Source of the DNA: Bactrocera neohumeralis
Lineage: Eukaryota; Arthropoda; Insecta; Diptera; Tephritidae
DNA length: 64,000 nucleotides
Direction: 5' to 3'
NCBI RefSeq assembly: GCF_024586455.1
Contig: NC_065919.1
Location: 21,074,017 to 21,138,016, forward strand
Below the pieces are notes generated by a model, which made no database searches, was not told the origin of the DNA, and saw only the letters and a program-made list of their open reading frames with translations. This document shows positions 1-10,450 of this stretch, in pieces. Position 1 is the first letter of the stretch; the number at the start of each line of letters is the position of its first letter. The translations under genes were made by a program, and so were the position numbers.

Positions 1-282
1 TGCTTGGTTCGGGCATAAGTTTTACACACCATTTCATTCAGTTGTATTCTTTAACATTTGCAGAGAAACACTTTAGTTCTAAGACTAAATTTCAGACTTC
101 GATTTCAAATATATCAGTGTGGAAAGTGCTAGATGAAGAAGCACAAAATTGAAGCTACCTCTTGATAATAATAAAAAAGTATTTTTGCCCGGAGAACTAC
201 ACTTTGTGCTCTTAATTCTATATAAAATAAAATAAAATCTTAAAACTTCCAGAGACCTAATTTCTAAAGATTAGGTTTTATA
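1..282. other. AT-rich stretch without recognised features
   Basis: No coding frame, structured repeat or RNA gene is visible here. It is the left flank of the mariner derivative that starts at 283. Confidence 0.5.
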
Positions 283-643
283 ATGGGTTGTCAAAAAAGT
301 CTTGCGGTATTTTTATTGATTTTTTTTTTATTGAAATTGAAATGAATTTTTGATGACTCATGTCCAACTCTTGACCGATGCTACGGCTGCTACTATGCCG
401 GTTTCTTTCGACCAATTCAGCGATTTTATCGCAATTTTCGACGACAGGCTTTCCGGAGCGTGGCGCATCTTCGACCACCTCTACACCAGAACGAAAACGT
501 TGAAACCATCGTTGTGAGGTGGAAATGGAAACTGTATCGGGTCCATAAACTGCACAAATTTTATTGGCGGCTTGAGATGCATTTTTGCCTTTATCGTAGT
601 AGTACTGTAAAATATGCCGTATTTTCTCTTTATTTTGCTCCAT
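278..643 (-). pseudogene. Mariner transposase, N-terminal DNA-binding half only
   Basis: Starting at the Met of MEQNKEK (643), the frame gives about 100 residues of mariner transposase N-terminus: the first HTH (ILQYYYDKGKNASQAANKI), the WFQRFRSG signature, the acidic linker (VEDAPRSGKPV) and the start of the second HTH (RSIGQELDMSHQ). About 20 residues read from the element's 3' end follow. The frame is open upstream to 691, but MEQNKEK is the start expected for this kind of transposase. No catalytic aspartate remains. A protein made from it could at most bind the inverted repeats. Confidence 0.8.
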
Positions 644-823
644 GTTTGCGACGCTATAACTCATGAACGACTTAAAAGCAACGACAATCAATCAAACACT
701 TGTTAGCGCGTGAAATGAGCTTTCCAAAAAGGTATAGCATGACCCGATGCGTCGAATAAAACTAGAACCACGCACTTTCAGCGCCAACTAGCGAAAATAC
801 CGCAATATTTTTTTGACAACCTA
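283..823 (-). mobile_element. Internally deleted mariner element, copy 1
   Basis: A 541-bp element bounded by inverted repeats: the left end reads ATGGGTTGTCAAAAAAGTC and the right end, complemented, ATAGGTTGTCAAAAAAATA. It is flanked by TA at 281-282 and 824-825, the target duplication expected of Tc1/mariner elements. The minus strand holds the 5' leader and the first part of a mariner transposase. The sequence then jumps from the region after the helix-turn-helix domain straight to the 3' end, so the catalytic DDD domain is missing. A second copy at 30761-31306 has the same junction, so this looks like an amplified non-autonomous subfamily. Confidence 0.88.
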
Positions 824-825
824 TT

Positions 826-1160
826 ATTTCTTTGTTGCATGATTAAATGAGATCCTCCACCGATTTCTAGTCCGTTTACCGACAAATATGTAGAGGAACC
901 TACTCATTCGGTCATTGTGACGCCATTTACGGTGACTCCTCGAAAAAAGGTGTGCCCGCGATCTTTACAGGATCCATCTAAAGTGAAAATATACGTGTAT
1001 TAGTTAAAACTTTAACTTAGAATTTGAGCAAAGGAAAAAAACTGAAAAGTGGATTTTCGGCAGACATTTTTTTAAAAAAGTGAAAATTTCAGTAAAAATT
1101 TCATGACATTTTTTACATTCACATTTGATAGCTCTCGGCAACCCGAGTTTTTGCATTAAT
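826..1160. repeat. Dispersed repeat fragment shared with 42405-42605
   Basis: From about 930 to 1115 this aligns by eye with 42405-42600. Both have a GTGCCCGCG/GCGCCCGCG block, TTTACAGGATC or CTTACAGGATC, an ACGTGTATTAGTTAAA-like word and an A-rich stretch ending in GACATTTTT. No ORF is present. The 42-kb copy continues into sequence resembling the TTAA-type elements, so this may be an end fragment of a related element. 826-930 shows nothing. Confidence 0.6.
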
Positions 1161-1562
1161 ATGCCACAATGGATAAACAAGGTTTTATCATTTCACTCCG
1201 TAGTTCAATCCACAGACATCCGAGTGCACCTTGTCATAAGTCAGTGAAAACGATAGAAAAATCCATGAATTGGGCTTCTAATTGCTTCCGCATCCACCGT
1301 ATTCTCCAGATCTTGCCCACAGCGACTATTTCCTATTCTCAGATCTCAAAGGAATGCTCGCTGGGAAATAATTTTCGTCGAACGAAAAGAGGACCGCCGA
1401 AACTCAGGTCTCTTTTGAAGCAGGACAAAGCGTACTACAAAAATGGTATTAATGTTTGAGGTACCTTTGAAAAGAACTAAGTTGAATAAAAAAAAAACGA
1501 ATTTTGCCCAAAAAATGTGTTTTACCATGGTAGGCTGGGGACTTTTCAATTGACCTGTTATA
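1160..1562 (+). mobile_element. 3' part of a mariner element
   Basis: The C-terminal third of a mariner transposase is followed by a terminal inverted repeat near 1530-1560 (CTGGGGACTTTTCAATTGAC). The same terminus in opposite orientation bounds the element at 47894-48527, so both belong to one family. The 5' half of the element is absent. Confidence 0.75.
1169..1459 (+). pseudogene. Mariner transposase C-terminal fragment
   Basis: The translation holds CHKSVKTIEK, then a frame-damaged version of the HPPYSPDLAPSDY block (here HRILQILPTATISYS), followed by an LKxMLAGxxF-like segment and DKAYYKNGI, the usual end of this transposase group. Frame breaks disrupt the catalytic block, so it cannot be functional. 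The 96-residue frame starts at a fortuitous Met. Confidence 0.75.
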
Positions 1563-1679
1563 AAACCTTAATTGCCAATGACTTCTTTTAATTTTCAATG
1601 GGTTTATATATAAGAGATGTTTGATAACCGAATTCAACGCGATGACTTAAGCTGTTGGACATTTAAACGAGGTTATGTT

Positions 1680-3060
1680 ATATTTATGGTTGAAGGTCTT
1701 TCCAACTTAGTGGTACTGCGTCGAATACTCTCAGAGGTGTAGTGTTTTCATCCATTCGGACGACATGACCTAGCCAGCGTAGCTGTTGTCTTTAATTCGC
1801 TAAACTATATCAACATCCCGTACAGCTCATTGTTCTATCGAATGCGGTATTCGCCGAGGCCAATGGCCAAGGACCATAAATCTTCCGCAGAACTTTCTCT
1901 CGACAACTTGAACGTCTACTTATCAGATGTTGTCATCGTCAATGCCTCTGCACCATATAGCAGGACGGGCATGATGAGTGATTGGTAGAGTTTGATCTTT
2001 ACTTTTCGATTGCCTACTCAGTCCGAACTAGCACCTGTTGGCAAGACTTATTCTGTATTGGATTTTGTGGCTGACATTGTTGTTAGTGTTAATGTTGGTT
2101 CCAAGATAGACGGAATTATCTACGACTTCAAAGTTATGACCGTCAAAGGTAACATGGGAGCCAAGTCGCGAGTGCGACGACTGTTTATTTGATGACAGGA
2201 GAAATGTCTTGCCTTCGTTCACAACCAGACGGATTTGCTTCGTTTCCTTATCTAGTGTGGAGAAAGCAGAACTAACGGCACGGTTGTTATGACTAATATC
2301 GATGTCATCTGCAGCTCGAATTATTTTTTTCAGTAGTAGATAGAAGATTTCGCAGGATAGGAAGTCGCCTTGTTTGGTATCGAACGACTCGGAGAGGTCA
2401 TTCACGATCTTGACGGCGCTTTTGGTGTTGCTCTACGTTTGTTTACACTACCGGGGATACCAATCAAACATAGCGGCATAAAGGCAGCTCCTTCCGTACC
2501 TGTCAAAAGCAGTTTTGATATCGACAAACAGGTAGTGTGTTTCGATCTTCTTTTCACGGGTTTTCTAAGATTTGGCGCATGGGCGAATATCTGGTCAGTT
2601 GTTGATTTGCCAGGTCTAAAACCACACTGATAAGGTCCAATCAGTTTGTTGACGGTGGACTTTAATCTTTGACACAATACGCTCGAAAGAATCTTATATG
2701 CAATATTGAGGAGGCTTATCCCACGGTAGTTGTCACAGATTGTGGGGTCTCGCTTTTTGTGAGACCAATCGTTGGGCTTGCTTTCCTTCGACCATATTTT
2801 ACAAAGAATCTAATGCATGCTCCTTATTAGCTCTTCACCGCCGTGTTTGAATAGCTTGACCGACAATCCATCGACCCTAGCCGCTTTGTTGTTCTTCAGA
2901 CAGGTGATTGCTATTCGAACTTCTTCATGGTCGGGTAATGGAACGTCTGCTCCATCGTCATCGATTGGGGAATCGGGTACACCATCTCCAGGTGTAATAC
3001 TTTCACTGTCATTCTGCAACAGGAGGAGTGTTCCCTAATAATTTCATTGTGCTCTGGACA
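1680..3060 (-). mobile_element. RTE-like non-LTR retrotransposon remnant
   Basis: On the minus strand, successive frames carry reverse-transcriptase blocks in order: 3019-2810 (ITCLKNNKAARVDGLSVKLF), 2677-2402 (NKLIGPYQCGFRPGKSTTDQ), 2405-2028 (IIRAADDIDI, a corrupted F/YADD core, then LDKETKQIRLVVNEGKT and DNSVYLG). 2028-1680 resembles the post-RT tail. Frameshifts separate the blocks and a stretch near 2680-2800 is poorly readable. The clade is judged from overall pattern and is uncertain; the RT nature is solid. Confidence 0.85.
2028..3019 (-). pseudogene. Reverse transcriptase pseudogene (RTE-like)
   Basis: Three overlapping or adjacent minus-strand frames (3019-2810, 2677-2402, 2405-2028) together cover the RT fingers and palm. 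The central F/YADD motif reads AADD and at least two frameshifts are needed to join the blocks, so the gene is dead. No endonuclease domain was seen upstream in the window, as expected for a 5'-truncated LINE copy. Confidence 0.8.
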
Positions 3061-3560
3061 TTAATCACTAGATCATCACTTTGGAACCTACAAGAATATT
3101 CTCTGGTCTTGAAACCTTCGGGGATTACCCTTGTCGACCAGATTGTTAACTAAGAATACTTAATAGTCTTTCAAGAAAACCAAGATACCAAGGCATATCA
3201 CATCTGGGCGACAGGCTTAAATATTATATGGGGATGATTTTTTTGGGGTGAATTAACTCTACATCTTTTAATCACTTATATATCCATATAAGACCATAAT
3301 AACAGCGATGGCAATGGCTGATTTATTGAAGCGCTCCAATAATAGCACAAAGTAAAACTTTAAAATTGCTAAATTTTTGTTAATTTTTGTTAACTTCCAA
3401 TGCCTAAGGATATATGACTGCTTTTGAAAGAAAGCACTTATACCGCTCAAAAGTAAAAAGTGTGAAGGAGCGTCTTATCTTAACATAAAACTAGCTAAAC
3501 ACACCAATATAAGCCACCGTTACGCGTTATCCAATAACCTTCGCCACATAAATTCCCATA
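3061..3560. other. No recognised feature
   Basis: AT-rich sequence with no inverted repeats or transposon words I can support. It may contain the LINE's 5' truncation point near 3060. Confidence 0.4.
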
Positions 3561-4480
3561 AAAATTATTAATAAACACTTAAGTTCTTGTAATTTCAATT
3601 AATTTCAATAAACTACGCTTCAACACGATGCCGCAACCGCAAGTGCCAGTTGCTGCCGCACCACCACAGTAGTACCGACTATAGGTTTCTATGTAACACA
3701 CACACACACACACATACAAATCGTTGCGAAATCACAGCGCAGGTGCGCACTGACGAAATTTAACACGAACGAGGTATTGCGGCGCGTAATTCATCGCCAT
3801 TAGCTGCCGTCGCCGCGAACACATGCACACCGCGCATGGGCGCGAGGCTCGAACGAAGTACACAACGCGTCCAGCAGTACGCGCTCAGCGCCTTTCGCTT
3901 GTCTCCGGTTGTCATCATCGTTTCGCGGCTTATTGGCGCTGATGCGGCGCAACGATTGCTCGACCCCCTGCTGTAACTAATGATCGATAAACAATATTTA
4001 CGCTTATGACTAAGAGGATGCGCGCGCGCCCGCGCTCATGAAGGCACACACTCTTCCAAGCGGCGCGCAAGCAGCGCGGCGATACGCGCCACTTTTCTCT
4101 GGACCGCGTGGCTCCGAAGGCTACAAAGCTAAGGGAGAACCTTTAATTGTTGCTGCTTGGTGAAATATACTCACGTAGCTATTCATAGTTGAATGCGCGC
4201 GGCATCGCATTGGCAACAGTGTTGGTGTCAGATTACAAGTGCGAAAGTCAGTGGGCGCCTAGCCGGGATATCTACGAGCGCGCTCACACAGGCGGACACG
4301 CATTTATTGCAACTTTGGCGCTGATTTTACATATTTTATGTGTTCATTCGATGCGTTTGTGATTAGTTGTGGCGATTTGTGCACTGAGTTGATGGCGTTT
4401 TGCGGTGTATAATTGAAATGGCTATGGAGTGCGTTTAGTTCTTGGAGGTGTAGTGTTGTATTCTATTAAACCTCTTTTTT
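3560..4480. promoter_or_regulatory. CpG-rich unique block, possible regulatory DNA
   Basis: Base composition changes sharply: dense CG, GCGC and CGCG words (about 3770-4120) within otherwise AT-rich DNA, with no transposon similarity and no long open frame. In this window the same composition recurs at 27530-27830 and 33900-35400. Enhancer, promoter or conserved non-coding DNA are all possible; nothing here decides between them. Confidence 0.35.
3695..3714. repeat. (AC)n microsatellite
   Basis: About ten AC units at the left edge of the CpG-rich block. Confidence 0.9.
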
Positions 4481-4732
4481 ATTTGATTATGTAAGTTGTT
4501 GCAGGATATGTTTTTTGAATGGTTGACGAAATAAGGTTGGAGTTAATTATTACTATGCATTTGAAGATATTGGGTAGATTTAAGGTTATTGTCATTGGCT
4601 GTTTCATATGTTTCATCTTCAAAGAGCTCCTGTTGTTATTTTGTAGAATTGCAGAGAGGCAAACCAGGTGTCGATTTTTACGCCATTGGGCCTATTTGAC
4701 AATCCTGTTTATATCGCTCAAAACACTAATAA

Positions 4733-5265
4733 AAGGTGATCCATTTCGATATTCTCTACTTTCTTAAAGAAAAAACACAGAAACTTCAAATTGAATATGT
4801 GTTATCATTCGGAGGAACATTATTTGGCATTTATGTTTTGACACACTCTCTCTCAAATATTGGCCGCGGCTATGTTTCAGATGGTCCATCCGTTGAGTCC
4901 ATTTTTCGAAGACTCGTTCAAGCGTTTCGACTGATAACTGACGAATGGCAGACGTGATGTTTTTCTCCAAGGCCTGAATCGAAGCGGGATTGTTCGGAAG
5001 GACTTTAGAATTTAAATATCCCCACAGGAAAAAGTTTAACGCTGTGATATCGAAAGATCTTGGTGGCCAATCGACCGGCTTAAAACGTGAAATTATCTGC
5101 TCACCGAAGTGTTCTCTCAATAAATCCATTGATTGATGCGATTCGTGGAAAGTGGCGCCATCTTCTTGAAACCAAATGTCGCCGAGATTACGAGCTTCAA
5201 TTATAGGCATCAACTCTCGGTGAATGTTATAACGGTGCTTTGTTCGGCATGTACAGTGATGATTT
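4733..5265 (-). mobile_element. Tc1/mariner-superfamily element, 3' fragment
   Basis: A transposase C-terminal half on the minus strand lies next to a probable 3' terminal repeat at 4735-4760 (AAAGGTGATCCATTTCGATA). The 5' half is missing: the reading ends near 5265 in unrelated sequence. The protein is of the type with a WPPRSxDxTxLxFFLWG block, distinct from the other mariners in this window; a short piece of a similar element lies at 40440-40620. Confidence 0.78.
4764..5213 (-). pseudogene. Transposase C-terminal fragment (WPPRS..FFLWG type)
   Basis: The 149-residue frame has NLGDIWFQEDGATFHES (second catalytic Asp region), then WPPRSFDITALNFFLWGYL (third acidic residue block), then the helical tail ending in LKHSRGQYLRE. 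It keeps two of three catalytic blocks, lacks the N-terminal DNA-binding domain and runs beyond the normal C-terminus into the terminal repeat. Non-functional. Confidence 0.8.
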
Positions 5266-5518
5266 GCATCTCTTCAGGTAAAGTTTCTTTTTAATGCAGC
5301 ATTTATATGTTTATCAGGTATAACTTTCTACTTGCTTCAATATTCAGAACGCAATTGTTCGAGTATTACTCTGATTTCTCAAGACGACTTCTGCTCATGT
5401 TCTTGGCTTTGCGCCATTGCAACTATTAAGACATCATTCCCAAACAGAGTGATAGGGAAGGTGTGTATTAACACTCTGTGAATCACTTGTAGGTTATATC
5501 AGGTAAGCTCCTAATCAG

Positions 5519-5740
5519 GATATAAGTTTCATTGAATAAATTACCTTTAGGGATGTTAATAGGCATTCTGATTTTGTCCGAAGAGCGATATAGTCTCTTT
5601 ATCAGCAAGTCAATAGTTCCGGAGGCCAAAGCATCGTAATTAATAGCCGGCCAAACGAATGCTTCCGAGACTGCTTCGTCAAGTTGGTAGAATCTGCCCC
5701 CGAGAATTTCGTGGGGAGAATGTTAGGCTCCTTTTAGTGA
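5519..5740 (-). other. Unassigned 75-80 codon open frame
   Basis: Read on the minus strand from about 5725, a frame without an initiating Met stays open for about 78 codons (contains GGRFYQLDEAVSEAFVWPA and DLLIKRLYRSSDKIRMP) and ends at a stop near 5488. The composition looks protein-like and it lies just upstream of a transposase fragment. I cannot assign it to a family; an exon or a decayed transposon ORF are both possible. Confidence 0.25.
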
Positions 5741-6017
5741 AGAAATTGTAAATATCTGTGGAGCAGTTGGTGATTTTGTATATTTATTTTCGGTTGCATA
5801 AAGTCTTGAACCTATGCAGTGTTTGAGAATCTTTGTGGCGGTTGAAGAACTGCTGAAATTCCGAACTTAAACAAAATTTGGGTGTGGATAACACGCTGTG
5901 CAATTTTTGCTTTAAGTTTACGCTCATAAATTCCATGACCCAGCTTTCCAACCTTGGATAAGACAGAAAAGAGCAGGTGTTCGATCGTTTAACATAGTCG
6001 AATGTTGTTTTTGTTTT

Positions 6018-6122
6018 CGTTGTAGCGGCAGGATTCTGCCGGGTTGATACTCTTTGGCCCGATAAAAATCCGAGTTACATAGACACGACTGTCGTGGGAA
6101 CGGACAGTCTAATGTTAATCCG
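6018..6122 (+). repeat. Short dispersed repeat fragment
   Basis: The segment with GTTGTAGCGGCAGGATTCTG, then TTTGGCCCGATAAAAATCCG and CGACTGTCGTGGGAACG has the look of a dispersed fly repeat (a LINE tail or SINE-like unit). I recall similar sequence from tephritid flies, but only one copy is visible here. Confidence 0.45.
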
Positions 6123-7435
6123 ATATGACCCAGTCAGCCGATTCATTACTTAAATAATTCAGAGATACCTACAGCAGATATCTAGAAGCTTCGCTACAAC
6201 TAAACGAAGCAAATTACTCACTAACGGAAGTCGAACTCACTAGTTAATGACTAAATCTTAACGTGCCTTGAACACATCCGCTTGACAGCTTTTGTCGTGG
6301 TTTAACCAGTTGGCAAGGAAATTTTACGCTTTCCCACAAAGTCAGCGCCGACGTGCAGTACGAAAATCAACTAAGAAAACACAGTTATTGATTAAGCGAA
6401 AAAACCATACACAACAAAAACAACACCAAAGCTAAGAACAGGCGGCTAAAAATAAATAACAGAAATTGAAATCGCAAAATAATCATAATTTTCGTGCGCG
6501 CGCCCACTTGCCAATAAACTGCGGCTTTGATGGAGTACACCGAGCACACCAGAGTGGGATAAGCTGATTTACGTAGCGTAAAGCTAGTACGAGTGTATAT
6601 ACATATTTTAGTTATTTGTACTAGCATTAGAGCTGCGAGCAATAGCTGTTATTGCCTTTGTTGTTGCTGGCTACTGGTTTTGCGCGCTGCGGCGAAATTG
6701 CAAACCAAAGAATCAAATTTGAATCGAACGCTAATATGCATAGACAATATTTCTCATATACAGTGTATATATACATATATTCATATACCTACATACAAAC
6801 TCTATTGGTATCGCCGCTGTGGTTTATGAATGAACAAATGAATGAAATATTTGTTGGAAATGCAATTTCGCTTTGTGAATTATGCTTTGCATGGCGTAAA
6901 AAATTAGTAAGGGAGCACACGATTCGGTCGCGGTCAAAACTGTAAACGAATGTAGCCAAGTTAGCGTCTGTGACGTGTTGACTTCTTCGGTTGCAGTTCT
7001 AAGTGCTTACATCTGAAAAATACATCGGTTTTCGGTATAATATTTACGCAAAAATATCTAAGTGTAAAATGTCAATTTTCTGGTTAAACGATTTAGACTT
7101 AAATATCACAGGATTTTTAGTTTCTATTTCGGGTTTAAAATTAAATTTCTACTTTTTTAATTTTTGCATCCAATATCAGACTTTAAAATTGATAAAATTT
7201 CGCGTAAAAAAAGAAAAAGTAAGTTTATCGAAAATAAGCTTTCCTTTTCGAAGTACGCAAGCGCGATATATTGCAGCTTTTATTCCAATTTTTGCGATTA
7301 AAAAATTATTTAGAAATTTTCAATTCAGCTCTCAGTCTTTGAGATAATTTTGCGTACGTCCGAGTTAAACTTTTTAATGAAATTTAAGGCTTTTCCAACC
7401 AAGATGGCCTCAATACTTATGTATATGTACTACTA
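6123..7435. other. Unique non-coding DNA
   Basis: No transposon similarity is seen. GC-richer patches occur at 6480-6720. 6960-7370 is AT-rich; its open frames are short, low in complexity and unconvincing. Confidence 0.4.
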
Positions 7436-8498
7436 CTATGGGCAAAAATAGTAACACTTTGTTCATGATTTTAAAATTATTATTCAAAATCTATGTCATC
7501 CTCCTCAACGTAATCTACTTGGCTTCTCTAAACAGTTGTTAAATTCAACTTCCGTTTAATGTCTCCAAATGACTCAAAACAGTTTTCTCGAAGCGTTTGT
7601 TTGAGTTTGCTGAATAGCCACAAGTCACACTAAGCTAAATCAAGCAAATACGGTGGTTGCACCTCGATATTGGTTTAAAATTCTGCGAAAAACTCACGAA
7701 AAATGAATCCAGGTGCAATAACCAACAGTTGTCGGGCCATAATTTCGGCCTCTTCTTCCGTATAGCTTCGCGCAAACGACGTATAAAACTCAAGTAGTAT
7801 TCCTTGTTGACAGTTTAGCTGGTCAGAAGGAATTCAGAATGGACCACACCTCGATAATCGAAGAAAACTGTCTACTTAAGCTTGATTTTTGACCTGCTTT
7901 CACGTGTTTTTTTGGGCTTCAGGTCATAAGCATAGTTTCAAGACTCATCGCCAGTTATAATACGTTTCATGTCATCGTGGTAATCGGAAAGCATGTTTTC
8001 ACAGACGTTAACGCCACGCTGTTTTTCGAAAAAATTTAGTTATTTTGGAACCAAGCATGCTTTCACTTTTCTCAGGCCTAAATGGTCTTTCAAAACGGTT
8101 TTCGCTGATCCTTCCGATAGTCCAACGATGCAAATCTCTGAATTTTAATCGTCGATTCTCAAGTACCAATTCTTTTATTTTATTGACGTGTTTATCATCA
8201 GTTGATGTTGTGGTTCGTGTTTCGTCGTCAACGCGTTCTCGACCCTCTGTGAAAAACTTGCACCAATCAAAAATACTTGCTCCCGTCAAACAATTATCAC
8301 CGAAAGTCTTTTCCAAAAAAGGAATTTCTTCATTTAATAATTTCACTCATCGTAAAAATCGCCGAATGCCCTTTTTGTACTTCAGAAACACAAGTGTATG
8401 CTAGACACTAATCATTATTTTCGTATGACATTTCGCACAGACGAATGGGTTTTCGCATATAATTTAAAATAAAAAGTCTTACTATATTTTGTCCACAG
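7436..8498 (-). mobile_element. Full-length, decayed mariner element
   Basis: A 1063-bp element. The left terminus is CTATGGGCAAAAATAGTAAC and the right terminus, complemented, CTGTGGACAAAATATAGTAA, each next to TA (7434-7435 and 8499-8500). The minus strand contains a complete but heavily mutated transposase. Another copy of the same left end lies at 19188-19310. Confidence 0.85.
7500..8400 (-). pseudogene. Mariner transposase pseudogene
   Basis: The longest surviving frame (8346-8008) has FGDNCLTGASIFDWCKFFTE, GRERVDDE, then DKHVNKIKELVLENRRLKF, i.e. the first HTH end, the linker and the second HTH. Downstream minus-strand frames show IITGDES near 7950 (first catalytic Asp), then broken pieces of the catalytic domain to about 7500. 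Many stops and frameshifts; dead. Confidence 0.8.
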
Positions 8499-8519
8499 TA
8501 GTTTATATGTATGAATCTT

Positions 8520-10450
8520 AGGTTAGCTTAGTATAAGAGGTTGATTCTAACAGGGATTTCACTTGGACATCTTAGAATGCCGGTCCGTTGTGTTACCTAT
8601 AACTCTTATATAATATAGCAGGAACTTTACAAATCGTTTTGCATCTATCACAAATATGTTGAGACCGCTAATGTCAGTTCCGGTTATGTCGAAACTTACC
8701 CCGAAGGTAAGCTACCGATATATTTCATCCTCAGACTTCCAAGTCTTCAATTTTGACAACTTGAGTCTGTCAAGATGTTTAGCCTTACCGCATTAATGTC
8801 TATTTGGAAATGTTCAGTACCACGATGGCGGCAAGATGAACTTTGCTAAGGGAAAGTAGTTCAGAAAATCTCCTCCGATCTACTGTAGACCGAAAGGCTA
8901 TTGGCGACTGTCAATAGCTGATCGTCGACCAGCATCTGCTAAGCGCAGCCGTGGTCCATTGGTACAGAGCTAGAACGCAAACCGCAATGGAGATCAAACT
9001 CGTTTCCAATGGAAACGCAATGACCCGGCACTCCTACGAGTATGATAATAAAGCACCTTGATATTATTTCTAGTGGGGTCAGATACTTATTGACTAACTT
9101 TGAGCGCACAGTTAGCGAGCTCAGCGCTAGTAGTGTCGCTCTGTTGCCAAAGTGAATGTTCAAATCTCTAAAAAAGGATGCACTTCGTAGCAGTATGTCT
9201 ACCGCCATCTTAATAGCAGCCATTTTTCCTGTTAAAACTACAGTCGTCCGGTAATCTTAAGCCCACTGACGCAGAGCTACTTACAGAAAACTTCCCCTCC
9301 AATGTTCTTTCTTATTTCCACCCCATTCGTAAAAAAGCTTACTGCGAATCTTCTTCCCATCCACATATTCTTTGTTTGTATGTGAACAGAGGAAAAGCCG
9401 CTATGAGTGTCCTCAGCGGCTCAGTGATCTAAGTTTTCAGGAAAGCAGTTGAAGAAGAACAAAATTTCGGCATGGCCTTGCTCGGGCCCGTTCATATACC
9501 TAGCTTCCCTGAGCCTTAGAGCGCACTTCGCAGTAATACAGCTACCGGCAATGACCACGATTGCTATGTTTAAAATGCCATTAAGTGCTATTATTTTTTA
9601 GTCCTCAGTGCACCGGAGATGCCGTCAAGATGCGCGCTATTTGAACACGTTTAAGCTTCTTAGCATGTGTAACCTCTTCGAGTGTCCTCTCACAGATGAA
9701 TAAACTATAGAAGATTGTTGGCTTGACTATGGTTACGTAGAGTCAAAACACCACTGTTGGTGATAGTCTCCACTCCTTTTTCCTATAGCTTCTTTACAGC
9801 AATATAAGGCAACCGATATCTTCCTTAGTCTCTCCTTATTATATGGCCTCCTTGAAAGCTTTCAATCAATAATAAGCCCAAGGTATTTGAGCCCATCACC
9901 AAGTTGTGGAAAGTAATGCAACCATTTCAGTTTTACTTGGGTTGACGGCTAAGCCACTCTATTCGCCTAGTTGGTTATCACGTTGAGGTATTTTTGATTA
10001 GCTTGTAGACGATATTTTGAAATTTGTCATTAATCACAAGAAAATAGTCGCCAGTGTAGGCTATCACTCGAAAGCCTCGTTCCTTCAGTTCTTTAAAGTC
10101 GTTGGTTACCAAGATCCAAAGCAGTACGGAAAAAACTGCACCCTACGGGATACTTTTATTAACTTTTCGAGATGTCGCAAAGAAGACTAAATATGAGGTG
10201 TTTGAGGTGCGATTCCACTTCAAACATTTCGAAGTCTTCCACCACCGTCTCCGGCCGCTCATTATTGAAGGCCCCTTCGATGTCGTGAGAAGTGCCTTCC
10301 TTAGGCATAAGGGCGCCCTGCAGCCTTAAAAGTTAGCCCCTCGATATTCTACTCCAAATAGACATGAGCCTATCCAATGTTTTGAACAAAAACGAAGTCC
10401 GAGAACGCGGTCCTTGGCACCGACGTCAGAGCGCTTTCCGGTCTTCAGTA
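8520..10450 (-). mobile_element. R1-like LINE remnant with RNase H
   Basis: On the minus strand, RT-like pieces occupy about 10440-9850, an LKYLGLIID-type segment lies near 9870, and an RNase H-like region is at 9223-8939. Stops and frameshifts are frequent throughout. Relatives occur at 15188-15960, 25020-26060 and 59360-60334. Confidence 0.75.
8939..9223 (-). pseudogene. LINE RNase H domain remnant
   Basis: The translation begins MAAIKMAVDILLRSASFFRD (RNase H beta strand and helix), continues LLALSSLTVRSKLVNKYL and then VGVPGHCVSIGNEFD, a decayed WVPGHxGxxGNExAD block. This order is typical of RNase H in R1/LOA/I-type LINEs. Catalytic acidic residues are only partly kept. Confidence 0.75.
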
